From Rhodocyclaceae bacterium (lineage in GTDB: Bacteria; Pseudomonadota; Gammaproteobacteria; Burkholderiales; Rhodocyclaceae): 64,000 nt of DNA. The stretch spans positions 1 to 64,000 of the forward strand of contig JAJVIJ010000013.1 of assembly GCA_022072095.1 (NCBI GenBank). Reading direction: 5' to 3'. The position numbers and the translations under genes are program-made. Under the pieces are notes generated by a model. The model saw only the letters and a program-made list of their open reading frames with translations, was not told the origin of the DNA and did not search any database. This document shows positions 7,830 through 15,826 of this stretch, one piece after another; position 1 is the first letter of the stretch, and the number at the start of each line of letters is the position of its first letter.

Positions 7830-9104
7830 ATGTCGCTATTGCCGTTGATCTTCTTTCTGCTGCTCGCGGCCGGGCTGCCGATCTTCGTCGTGCTCGGCGT
7901 CTCGGCCGGGATACTGACCGCGGCCGATGGCCGGCCGCTGATCGGCATCGCGCAGAAAATCCTGGACGAGCTGAACTCGCCGACGCTGGTCTCGGTACCG
8001 TTCTTCGTCATGGCCGCGAACTTCATGCTGCGCGGCGGCATCTCGCAGGCGCTGGTGGATTTCTCCGGCGCCTGGCTGGGGCGCATGCACGGCGGCTTGG
8101 GCGCGGTGACGGTGTTGTCGTGCACACTGTTCGCCGCCATTTGCGGCTCCAGTGTGGCGACAGCGCTCGCGATCGGCACGATCATGATCCCGGCAATGGT
8201 CGACAAGGGCTACAACAGGCCATTTGCGCTGGGCTTGATCGGGGCATCAGGAACGCTGGGCATCCTGATCCCGCCCAGTCTGCCGATGATTCTGTACGGC
8301 ATCCTCGCCGAGGAATCCATTCCGCGGCTGTTCCTGGCCGGGGTGCTGCCGGGTCTGTTCCAGGCACTGCTGTTTACAGCCTGGGTCGCGTGGTACGCAC
8401 GGCGTCACGGCTACCCACGTCAGGCGCCCCTGTCCCGCCGTGAATTCCTGAAAGTAAATCTCGCGGCACTGCCTGCCATGTCCGTGCCGGTGGTCATCGC
8501 GGTCGGCATCTACGGTGGCATCGTCACGGTCACCGAGGCCGCGGCGCTGGCAGCCCTGGTCGCGCTGCTCGTGTCCTTGTTCGTCTACCGCGGTTTTCAC
8601 TGGCGCGAGGCGGTGGAGGTCATCGGCGATTCCGTCAAGAGCAGCGCAGTGGTCATGCTGATCGTCGCGACCGCGCTCGCCTTCGGTCACTGGGTCACCG
8701 AATCCGGCATGCCCAACACCGTGGTCACGGCGATCACCGAGATGGGGCTCAGTAGCTGGCAGTTCCTGCTGATCATCAATCTGATCCTGCTGGTATTGGG
8801 CATGTTCCTCGAAGTCGCGTCGATCATGCTCATCACGCTGCCGATCATCGTACCGCTGCTCAAGCCGCTGGGCATCGATCCGGTGCATTTCGCGGTGGTG
8901 ATGACCATCAACATGGAAATCGCGCTGATCACGCCGCCCGTGGGCCTGAACCTCTATGTGATCGCGAGCGTCGCCAAGGCACCGATCGGCGAGGCGATAC
9001 GCGGCATCACACCGTTCCTGATCATGCTGCTGGGACTGCTGGCGACGATCACCTATGTGCCGGAGATCTCGCTCTGGTTGCCCGATCTCCTCTACGGGCG
9101 CTGA
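7830..9104 (+). CDS. dctM: TRAP transporter large permease (DctM family)
   Basis: This 424-residue, strongly hydrophobic protein has about a dozen membrane segments and normal DctM length. Family marks are GLPIFVVLGVSAGI near the start, the CTLFAAICGSSVATALAIG block, GTLGILIPPSLPMILYG with the IPPS motif near residues 147-150, and MEIALITPPVGLNLYV near the end. It forms the translocation channel with DctQ for the acid captured by DctP. It closes the operon that begins at 180. No terminator hairpin was seen in the short gap before the convergent ybiB-like gene. Confidence 0.92.
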   Translation: MSLLPLIFFLLLAAGLPIFVVLGVSAGILTAADGRPLIGIAQKILDELNSPTLVSVPFFVMAANFMLRGGISQALVDFSGAWLGRMHGGLGAVTVLSCTLFAAICGSSVATALAIGTIMIPAMVDKGYNRPFALGLIGASGTLGILIPPSLPMILYGILAEESIPRLFLAGVLPGLFQALLFTAWVAWYARRHGYPRQAPLSRREFLKVNLAALPAMSVPVVIAVGIYGGIVTVTEAAALAALVALLVSLFVYRGFHWREAVEVIGDSVKSSAVVMLIVATALAFGHWVTESGMPNTVVTAITEMGLSSWQFLLIINLILLVLGMFLEVASIMLITLPIIVPLLKPLGIDPVHFAVVMTINMEIALITPPVGLNLYVIASVAKAPIGEAIRGITPFLIMLLGLLATITYVPEISLWLPDLLYGR

Positions 9105-9131
9105 TCCGCTTGCGCAGCCAGTCAGCCCGAA

Positions 9132-10049
9132 TTAGCCGACCGCCAACGTCACGACTCGATCGAACAGCTCCTGCATTGGCTGCGGCACCGGACGGCGGCC
9201 GGCCATCAACGCATCGACCACACCGGCGTTGATGGCAATGTCTGCGGTATCCGGATAATCATCCGGCAAGGACACGCTGTCGCCCTGCTCCGTCAGCTCG
9301 CTCAGCACCCCGTCACGATAGCTTCGCAACAGCGGGCGACGGCGCGGATTGACGCAGGCCTCGCCCTCTGCACCGCGAAACACCATTGCGGTCCCCTGCT
9401 CTGCCCGCACGAGCGCGTCCATCCTGTCGAAATATTCCGGATGGGTTACCGGAATCAGGCGCAGGCTGCGACCTGGACACGGGTCCAGCGCCTTGGCCAG
9501 GCTGTGGCCGCAATTGCGCACCCCTAGCCGCGCGCGCAGACCGAGCAGGCGATGCAGACCGGGAACCCAGGTTTGCAGGCGCACGCAGGCGATATGCCGA
9601 TCGACCAGACTACGTTCCGCCTGCACCAGATCAGCCGCGGGTTCGATGCCGAGTGCGGCCAGCAGCGCGAACGGATCGCTGCGCGTCTCGAAATCGAAAT
9701 GGCCGTGTATCAGCACCGGAATGCCGCGACCGGCCAGCGCCAGCGCCAGCCATGGCATCAGATTGGGCTGCTTGCGTGCGCCGTTATAGCTCGGAATGAC
9801 CACCGTGCGCGGCCCGGCCGGTACCCCCAGCCTGGGCGTGCGCGCGGCCAACGCGCGCGCAAAAGCGTTGATTTCCGCTTCGCTCTCGCCCTTGACACGC
9901 AACGCGATCAGGATCGCGCCCAGCTCGAGCTCCGGCACCTTGTCGTCCAGGATGTCCGCCCACAGGGCCTCCGCCTCATCCCCGGCGAGCGAACGCGCGC
10001 CCTTCGCGCCACGGCCGATTTCCTTGATATAGCGTGCGTAATGCACCAT
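9132..10049 (-). CDS. ybiB: YbiB-like protein (anthranilate phosphoribosyltransferase fold, nucleic-acid binding)
   Basis: The 305-residue protein resembles E. coli YbiB/TrpD2. This is a TrpD-fold protein lacking anthranilate phosphoribosyltransferase activity and reported to bind nucleic acid. Visible blocks are YIKEIGRGAKGARSL at the N-terminus, the helical LGAILIALRVKGES, VVIPSYNGARKQPNLMPWLAL replacing the TrpD GTGGD loop, and GVRNCGHSLAKALDP. The start at 10049 is fixed by GGAGG about ten bases upstream. Longer in-frame starts would put that site inside the gene. It is convergent with dctM and stands alone. Confidence 0.8.
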   Translation of the reverse strand: MVHYARYIKEIGRGAKGARSLAGDEAEALWADILDDKVPELELGAILIALRVKGESEAEINAFARALAARTPRLGVPAGPRTVVIPSYNGARKQPNLMPWLALALAGRGIPVLIHGHFDFETRSDPFALLAALGIEPAADLVQAERSLVDRHIACVRLQTWVPGLHRLLGLRARLGVRNCGHSLAKALDPCPGRSLRLIPVTHPEYFDRMDALVRAEQGTAMVFRGAEGEACVNPRRRPLLRSYRDGVLSELTEQGDSVSLPDDYPDTADIAINAGVVDALMAGRRPVPQPMQELFDRVVTLAVG

Positions 10050-10191
10050 GCCTGCGTGTCCTCCCATACGCCACAGGCTACCACGCTGAGACGCCATGGT
10101 TGTGGTTCGGGCGAGCATGTCTGGCCGAGTAGACGGCAGCCCCGAACACGGCATTGGCATACTGAACGAGCGCGATAATGCTATCGACCTG

Positions 10192-10971
10192 CTACAGGCG
10201 ACGGGTTCTTGCGCTGCGGAGGCGACTTGCCAGAGCGGCCAGACCGCAAAGCATGATCGCAAAAGTGCTCGGCTCGGGTATTGAAGGGATGACGGTGATG
10301 GAAGAGTCTCCTGATCCACCGCCTACCGTAATGCCCCCCGGCCGTAGGCTTATGCTTCCGCCTATCCCTGTACTACCGGGGTTTCCACTCCCGCTCCCTC
10401 CGCCTCCATGAAGGGTGATTTGTCCGCCAGCAGAAATGCTTACCAATCCGACGTTTACCGTAGTGCCCCCCGGCCGCAGACTTATGCTTCCGGCTATCCC
10501 TGTACTACCGAGGTTTCCACCCCCGCTCCCTCCGCCTCTATGAAGGGTGACTTGTCCGCCGGCAGAAATGCCCGCCAATAGATCCATGCCGCCGGGCGTG
10601 GGCCGGCCACCACCGACCGGGGCGGTCGGCCTCAGTTCCATGTCCACGGAGCTTCCTAGACCCATGTCCACGGAGCTTCCTATGTAAATGCTAGCTCCGG
10701 ACAGATCGATCTGCGGAGCGGACAAGGTCAAATCAACAAGCGTGAGAGTCTCATCGGCCGCCAGCATGATGCTGGTGTCGGAATGGATGCTGCCACCGAT
10801 CAGCGACAGACTGCCGTCGCAGCCGATACTCAAAGGGCCAGTGACGTCACCAATGATTGTCGCCTGTGTCCCCGAGCACGAAATGTTCTGCACCGAGAAA
10901 CCCGTCGCAGCCTGAGACAGCGATGCGTACGAGAGCCACAAGGCCATACCCAAGAGCCGAAACCCGCGCAT
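10192..10971 (-). CDS. PEP-CTERM sorting-domain surface protein with Gly-rich tandem repeat
   Basis: The 259-residue exported protein has a signal peptide of about 21 residues (ending at SQAA) and a C-terminal tail of IPEPST, a hydrophobic helix and an Arg-rich end. That is the PEP-CTERM signal recognised by exosortase. The middle is Ser/Gly/Thr-rich with beta-helix-like alternation and contains two 44-residue repeats with GGGSG and ISLRPGG. An AGGGGAGG-type ribosome site precedes the ATG at 10971. It stands alone between ybiB and purC. No function is recognisable beyond export and processing in an exosortase system. Confidence 0.8.
   Translation of the reverse strand: MRGFRLLGMALWLSYASLSQAATGFSVQNISCSGTQATIIGDVTGPLSIGCDGSLSLIGGSIHSDTSIMLAADETLTLVDLTLSAPQIDLSGASIYIGSSVDMGLGSSVDMELRPTAPVGGGRPTPGGMDLLAGISAGGQVTLHRGGGSGGGNLGSTGIAGSISLRPGGTTVNVGLVSISAGGQITLHGGGGSGSGNPGSTGIGGSISLRPGGITVGGGSGDSSITVIPSIPEPSTFAIMLCGLAALASRLRSARTRRL
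10308..10571 (-). repeat. 132-bp tandem repeat (two units) inside the PEP-CTERM gene
   Basis: Two adjacent copies, about 10308-10439 and 10440-10571, align at an offset of exactly 132 bases (44 codons) with a modest number of point differences. Each encodes ISAGGQ(V/I)TLH, a Gly/Ser run, GSTGI and SISLRPGG. The in-frame length means copy-number change would lengthen or shorten the protein without a frameshift. A smaller 21-base duplication giving SSVDMGLGSSVDMEL lies just upstream in the gene, near 10639-10680. Confidence 0.85.
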
Positions 10972-11020
10972 TGGAACCTCCCCTTGATCGGACATGCAAT
11001 CCACCACACGCTGGATGTCA

Positions 11021-11048
11021 ATTATACGCAGCGAATATGACAGTCCAA
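11021..11048 (-). promoter_or_regulatory. sigma70-like promoter of the PEP-CTERM gene
   Basis: On the minus strand TTGGAC (11048-11043) and a perfect TATAAT (11026-11021) are separated by 16 bases. Transcription would start near 11014, giving a leader of about 43 bases that ends in the strong GGGGAGG ribosome site of the PEP-CTERM gene. The -35 box matches consensus only at its TTG. Confidence 0.5.
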
Positions 11049-11131
11049 CTGCGCACTTGCGCCCTCCGATGTCACCGGCGCAATTGAACCCGGCACCATT
11101 CAGCAGCACCCGCCGCGCTTTGCTCCTGGCA

Positions 11132-11151
11132 GGGGGCGCCGTGGCGCCCCC
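11132..11151. other. perfect 9-bp GC hairpin upstream of purC
   Basis: GGGGGCGCC and GGCGCCCCC are separated by only GT. The very stable stem lies just before TAAAAT (11155-11160), which could be the purC -10 box. It has no T-tract, so it is not a standard terminator. It may be a protein-binding site, a block against leftward or rightward transcription, or a chance GC palindrome. Confidence 0.4.
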
Positions 11152-11189
11152 GCGTAAAATGCGTGGCGTATTCGATTCCGGAGACTGCC

Positions 11190-12092
11190 TTGCTTGTTTT
11201 TGAAAGCCGTATCGAGAGCCTGCCACGGGTCTCGACCGGCAAGGTGCGCGACATTTACGCAGTGGGTGAGGAGCATCTCCTGCTCGTCACCAGCGATCGG
11301 CTGTCGGCTTTCGACGTGGTGCTGCCGGATCCGATTCCGGGCAAGGGCATCGTGCTCAATGCCTTGTCGATCTTCTGGTTCCAGCGGCTGGCGGCGTTCG
11401 CGTCGAACCAGCTGACCGGTATCGATCCGGAATCCGTGGTCGCGAACGAGGCCGAACGTGCCCAGGTTCGCGGCCGGTCGCTGGTCGTGCGCCGCTTGCG
11501 GCCCTTGCCCGTGGAGGCGGTGGTACGCGGCTATCTGGCGGGTTCGGGATGGAAGGATTATCAGCGCGACGGCGCCATTTGCGGCGTCACGCTCCCGGTG
11601 GGGCTGACGCTGGCGGCCCGTCTGCCCGAACCGATTTTCACGCCGGCGACCAAGGCTCCCGCGGGCGACCATGACGAGAATATCGACTTCGCGAGCTGCG
11701 AGCGCGTGCTCGGCGCGGCTCGTGCAGCCGCCGTGCGCGCGCTGAGCCTCACGCTGTATCGGCAAGCGGCGACGTATGCCGAAACGCGCGGCATCGTGAT
11801 TGCCGACACCAAGTTCGAGTTCGGGCTGGACGCACGGGGTGAGTTGGTCTGGATCGACGAGGCGCTGACGCCGGATTCATCGCGCTTCTGGCCGGCTGCC
11901 GACTATCGCCCGGGAACTTCGCCGCCGTCCTACGACAAACAGTATGTGCGCGACTATCTGGAAACCCTGGACTGGAACAAGTCCGCGCCGGGGCCGCGGC
12001 TGCCGGCGTCGGTGATCCAGCAGACAGCCGCGAAATATCGCAGCGCGTACACCGCACTGACGGGGCTGCCGGCCCCGACCGACGACTGCTGA
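11190..12092 (+). CDS. purC: phosphoribosylaminoimidazole-succinocarboxamide synthase
   Basis: SAICAR synthase joins aspartate to CAIR with ATP in purine synthesis. The protein (300 residues from this start) shows [59 protein letters not shown] and [12 protein letters not shown]. Those are the ordered signatures of the family. No ATG is available near the front. A TTG at 11190 has GGAG six bases upstream and gives the family's usual short N-terminus ([11 protein letters not shown]). A GTG at 11163 would add nine residues but lacks a ribosome site. The choice between them is uncertain. Confidence 0.93.
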   Translation: MLVFESRIESLPRVSTGKVRDIYAVGEEHLLLVTSDRLSAFDVVLPDPIPGKGIVLNALSIFWFQRLAAFASNQLTGIDPESVVANEAERAQVRGRSLVVRRLRPLPVEAVVRGYLAGSGWKDYQRDGAICGVTLPVGLTLAARLPEPIFTPATKAPAGDHDENIDFASCERVLGAARAAAVRALSLTLYRQAATYAETRGIVIADTKFEFGLDARGELVWIDEALTPDSSRFWPAADYRPGTSPPSYDKQYVRDYLETLDWNKSAPGPRLPASVIQQTAAKYRSAYTALTGLPAPTDDC

Positions 12093-12095
12093 TCG

Positions 12096-14234
12096 ATGAA
12101 TTTGCTGTCCAACCCGACCATGATGAACGAGCCATTCGTGCAGACTAACCTTTCGACCGATCCCGCGCCCTCGCCGGACACCCGGCTTGCGCTCAACCCT
12201 CTGCTCGATTTTTCGGGCCTGCCTCGCTTCGACGCGATCCACCCCGATCATGTCGCGCCGGCCATCCGCGCCTTGCTCGAAGAACAGCGCAGCGTCATCG
12301 CACGCCTGGTCGCGGACCCGTCCGCGCCGACCTGGGACAGCTTTGTCGCGCCGCTGAGCGACGCCGGCGAGAGGCTGTCGCGCGCCTGGGGTGTGGTCGC
12401 GCATCTGCATTCGGTACAGGACGTGCCGGCATGGCGCGACGCCTATAACGCCATGTTGCCGGATGTGACGCGACATTACGCGGAAGTCGGCCAGAACATG
12501 GTCCTGTTCGCCAAGTTCAAGGCCCTGGCCGCCAGCCCCGACTACGCGCGCCTGACACCCGCGCAGGCGCGCATCGTGGACAACAACGTGCGCGACTTCC
12601 GGCTGTCGGGCGCGGACCTCCCGGAAACGGACAAGCCGCGCTTCCGCGAGATCGCCGAGGAGCTTGCCGGTCTGGCAGCGAAATTCTCCGAAAACCTGCT
12701 CGACGCGACCAACGCCCACGAGGAATGGGTCGAGGATGCGGCCGAGCTCGCCGGGATTCCCGATGACGTCGTTGCCGTGGCGCACGACGCGGCCACCAGG
12801 GCCGGTCGCACCGGCTGGAAGTTCACCTTGCACATGCCGAGCTATCTGCCGGTGATGCAGTATGCGGATCGTCGTGCCTTGCGCGCGCGGCTCTACCACG
12901 CATCGGCGACGCGTGCGTCCGAATTCGGCAAGCCCGAATGGGACAACGGGCCGTTGATCGACCGCATCCTGGCATTGCGCTCCGAAGAGGCCCGCATGCT
13001 CGGCTATGCGCATTACGCCGAACTGTCGCTGGTGCCGAAGATGGCGCATTCGGCCGCGGACGTGCTGAAGTTCCTGCGCGAACTCGCGGCACGCGCGCGC
13101 CCATATGCGGAACGCGATCTGGCCGAACTTCGCAGCTTCGCCATGGACGAGCTCGATATCGAGCCGCTCGAATCCTGGGACCAGGCCTACGCCGCCGAGA
13201 AGCTGAAGCAGGCCCGCTACAGCTTTTCCGACGAAGAGATCAAGCGCTATCTGCCCGAACCGAAAGTCCTGGAAGGGCTGTTTCGCGTCATCGAAGGATT
13301 GTTCGGCGTGCGCATGGAGCCCGACGAGGCGCCCGTCTGGCATCCGGATGCGCGCTTCTTCCGTCTGCTCAGAGGGCCACGCGTCGTCGGTCATCTGTAC
13401 ATGGACCTGTATGCGCGCGACACCAAGCGCGGTGGCGCCTGGATGGACGAGGCGCGCACGCGCCGGCGCATCGCGAGCGGCGTCCAGACGCCGGTGGCCT
13501 ACATCAATTGCAATTTTTCGGCGCCAGTCGCCGGCCAGCCCGCGCGCTTCACGCACGACGAGGTGATCACGCTGTTCCATGAGTGCGGCCATGCGCTGCA
13601 CCATCTGCTCTCCGAGGTGGACGAACTGGCTGTGTCGGGCATACATGGGGTCGAGTGGGACGCGGTCGAGCTGCCGTCGCAGTTCATGGAAAATTTCTGC
13701 TGGGATTACCAGGTGCTGGCGGGCATGAGTGCGCACGCCGAAACCGGCGAGCCACTGCCACGCGCACTGTTCGAGCGCATGCTCGCGGCACGCAATTTCC
13801 ATAGCGGGCTGCAAACCTTGCGACAGATCGAATTCGCGCTGTTCGACCTGCGGCTGCATGCGGAATACGATCCGCGCAATTCGGGCGGCGTGCTAGGTCT
13901 GCTCGACGAGGTGCGTCGCGAGGTCGCCGTCGTCACGCCACCGACCTGGAACCGCTTCCCGATGAGTTTTTCACACATTTTCGCCGGTGGTTACGCCGCC
14001 GGCTACTACAGTTACAAGTGGGCCGAAGTGTTGTCGGCGGACGCGTTCGCGGCCTTTGAAGAGGCCGGCGCGGCGCGAGGTGTGCTCGTCGATCGCGCGA
14101 TGGGCGAGCGCTTCATGAAGGAAATCCTGGCCACCGGTGGCACGCGGCCGGCGATCGAATCGTTCCGTGCCTTTCGCGGCCGCGAGCCGACGATCGACGC
14201 GCTGCTGCGCCACCACGGCATGGTCCCGGCATGA
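12096..14234 (+). CDS. prlC: oligopeptidase A (M3 family zinc metallopeptidase)
   Basis: This 712-residue cytoplasmic peptidase belongs to family M3 (thimet oligopeptidase/PrlC), which degrades short peptides including cleaved signal peptides. The zinc motif HECGH is at about residues 495-499 (LFHECGHALHHLL), and the third ligand region is in the following SGIHGVEWDAVELPSQFMENF. The N-terminal half carries the typical long helices. The gene starts four bases after purC. Codons at 12120 and 12123 are alternative starts that would remove 8-9 residues. Its stop overlaps the next gene by four bases. Confidence 0.93.
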   Translation: MNLLSNPTMMNEPFVQTNLSTDPAPSPDTRLALNPLLDFSGLPRFDAIHPDHVAPAIRALLEEQRSVIARLVADPSAPTWDSFVAPLSDAGERLSRAWGVVAHLHSVQDVPAWRDAYNAMLPDVTRHYAEVGQNMVLFAKFKALAASPDYARLTPAQARIVDNNVRDFRLSGADLPETDKPRFREIAEELAGLAAKFSENLLDATNAHEEWVEDAAELAGIPDDVVAVAHDAATRAGRTGWKFTLHMPSYLPVMQYADRRALRARLYHASATRASEFGKPEWDNGPLIDRILALRSEEARMLGYAHYAELSLVPKMAHSAADVLKFLRELAARARPYAERDLAELRSFAMDELDIEPLESWDQAYAAEKLKQARYSFSDEEIKRYLPEPKVLEGLFRVIEGLFGVRMEPDEAPVWHPDARFFRLLRGPRVVGHLYMDLYARDTKRGGAWMDEARTRRRIASGVQTPVAYINCNFSAPVAGQPARFTHDEVITLFHECGHALHHLLSEVDELAVSGIHGVEWDAVELPSQFMENFCWDYQVLAGMSAHAETGEPLPRALFERMLAARNFHSGLQTLRQIEFALFDLRLHAEYDPRNSGGVLGLLDEVRREVAVVTPPTWNRFPMSFSHIFAGGYAAGYYSYKWAEVLSADAFAAFEEAGAARGVLVDRAMGERFMKEILATGGTRPAIESFRAFRGREPTIDALLRHHGMVPA

Positions 14235-14851
14235 AGGTCGCTGTCGCGAAACCGCCCATCCGTGCCGGCGCGCTGCTTGCGTGTGCCCTGGCCATGGTAT
14301 CGACGGTTTCGGCGCAGACGACCTATCGCTGGCTGGATTCGTCGGGCCGGGTGCATTACTCGGACCAGCCGCCGCCGGCGAATGCGCGTCAGGCGACCGA
14401 AAAGCGGCTCGGCGGAAACGTCATCGGCACCTCGGAACTCGGCTACGAGGCGCGCAAGGCCGCCGAAGCCTTTCCGGTGACGCTGTACGTGCCCGAGCCT
14501 TGCAGCGCGGCGTGCCAGGATGGGCGGGTGCTGCTCAGGGCACGCGGCGTGCCTTATACCGAACGCGCGGTGCGCACTGAGGCCGACGCCGAAGCGCTCG
14601 CGCGCGCCTTCGGCAGCCGCGACGCGATGCTGCCTTCGCTCACGGTCGGCCCGCAAAAGCTGCGCGGCCTCGACGCCGACGCCTGGAATCGCGCACTGGA
14701 CGCGGCCCGTTACCCGGCCACAGTCAGCCCCGCTGCCCGCCGTACCGCAGAGCGCGCTAGCCCGCCCGCGCCGCCCCCCGCGCCCGAGGCTCCGGAGAAC
14801 GTGGATACTGGAGCACCAGCACCTCAGACCCCCGATCCAGCGCGGCCATAG
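14231..14851 (+). CDS. exported DUF4124 / glutaredoxin-like protein
   Basis: The 206-residue protein starts within the prlC stop (ATGA). It has a signal peptide of about 29 residues, then a DUF4124 segment (YRWLDSSGRVHYSDQPPP, about 32-49). A thioredoxin-fold glutaredoxin-like region (about 81-160) begins FPVTLYVPEPCSAAC. The motif is C-S-A-A-C rather than the C-x-x-C of classical glutaredoxins, so two cysteines are four residues apart. The C-terminal 45 residues are Pro/Ala-rich and likely disordered. A periplasmic thiol or scaffold role is possible, but no substrate is known. Its 3' end overlaps the convergent cupin gene by 95 bases. Confidence 0.8.
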   Translation: MKVAVAKPPIRAGALLACALAMVSTVSAQTTYRWLDSSGRVHYSDQPPPANARQATEKRLGGNVIGTSELGYEARKAAEAFPVTLYVPEPCSAACQDGRVLLRARGVPYTERAVRTEADAEALARAFGSRDAMLPSLTVGPQKLRGLDADAWNRALDAARYPATVSPAARRTAERASPPAPPPAPEAPENVDTGAPAPQTPDPARP

Positions 14852-15539
14852 GCATGGCCGGATCCCCCGGCGAGATGAATACGCAGGACTTCGCCGGCAG
14901 CGTCTCACCCGCCCAGTTCAGTGCGCCGGACAACACCACCCAGTACTGACCCCCGCCGGCCGCCGCTGGCGGCGCCACCAGCGTCGTGCCCGGCCCGAGT
15001 CGCGCCAGATAGCCCGCCAGTCCGGTATCGTCCGCAGGGATGATCGTCTCCAGCGACGCATCCTTCAATGTCGCCAGATCGTCCTCGCCGGATACCTGCA
15101 CATCGTCAGCGAGGATGAAGCGGCGCTCCACGTCGCGCAACTCACTGCGGGATGCCGGCAGAAAATGCGCGCCGAAATCGCATTGCGCCCGCAAGGTGAA
15201 ATAGGACACACCCTCCTCGCCGGCTTCGATGGGGCCGTAACCGGTGTAGGCCCCGGCGTAATGAACGGCCCCCGGCCGGATCGGATGGCGGCCGAACTGA
15301 CCACCGCCCTGAACGATCACCTGGAACTGGTTGACGCAATGAAAATGCGTATCCACCGTCGTGTTCGGCAACTGTTCGACCAAAAACGCCTGCGCCGGTC
15401 GCCGAGGCAAGGGCCCCTCGTCCCAACCCGCTTCGGGCAGCGCCGGCCCTAGATACGTCGTCTTGAAATACTCGAAACCGTCCAGCGCGAGCCTCTTGCG
15501 ACCCTTTTGTGCGGTGGTGGCCGATATCGCCTGTACCAT
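14757..15539 (-). CDS. cupin-fold protein of unknown function
   Basis: The 260-residue protein starts at 15539 behind AAGGAGGAG, a very strong ribosome site. The middle contains a cupin-like segment: TVDTHFHCVNQFQVIVQGGG, with a His-x-His pair about residues 62-67 and a glutamine where cupins often have Glu/Gln. HPIRPGAVHYAGAYTGYGPI follows with further histidines, and a second, weaker cupin-like repeat (YWVVLSGALNWAGE, FISPGDPAMPM) comes after. It could be a two-domain metal-dependent oxygenase, isomerase or lyase, but I cannot name one. The 3' end runs 95 bases into the convergent DUF4124 gene. Confidence 0.7.
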   Translation of the reverse strand: MVQAISATTAQKGRKRLALDGFEYFKTTYLGPALPEAGWDEGPLPRRPAQAFLVEQLPNTTVDTHFHCVNQFQVIVQGGGQFGRHPIRPGAVHYAGAYTGYGPIEAGEEGVSYFTLRAQCDFGAHFLPASRSELRDVERRFILADDVQVSGEDDLATLKDASLETIIPADDTGLAGYLARLGPGTTLVAPPAAAGGGQYWVVLSGALNWAGETLPAKSCVFISPGDPAMPMAALDRGSEVLVLQYPRSPEPRARGAARAG

Positions 15540-15826
15540 GTGTCTCCTCCTTGGGGGATGCGTCCTTCCCGTGGCTGCATAGCCTGAAGGCGGCGGACGG
15601 AAAGATCGGGAGCCGGAACCCAAATTCGCCAGCTCCGCAAGCTCGAGGCTTGGGAATGAGAGCCGCCTTGCCGAATCGTAAGGGAAAGCGGGTCGGCAAG
15701 AAAGGGACGAAGCCGGCCAAAGCACTTGGCTGTGAGCCATGAATGGCACAGCACTCGCGCCAACACAGACCGCCTCCACGCGATCATTGATAATCAACCC
15801 TCTTTACCTATCCGCTTTGTGACCAT
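15540..15826. other. intergenic region between cupin gene and ettA
   Basis: About 290 bases without a convincing gene. It should contain divergent promoters for the minus-strand cupin gene and plus-strand ettA. I see no clear -35/-10 pair for either. A 5-bp inverted repeat CAAGC/GCTTG lies near 15638-15652, and short plus-strand frames here lack ribosome sites and family resemblance. Confidence 0.5.

Noticed and set aside
11877..13859. 660-codon minus-strand frame opposite prlC
   Set aside because: Antisense of a conserved peptidase; composition and lack of motifs mark it as a shadow.
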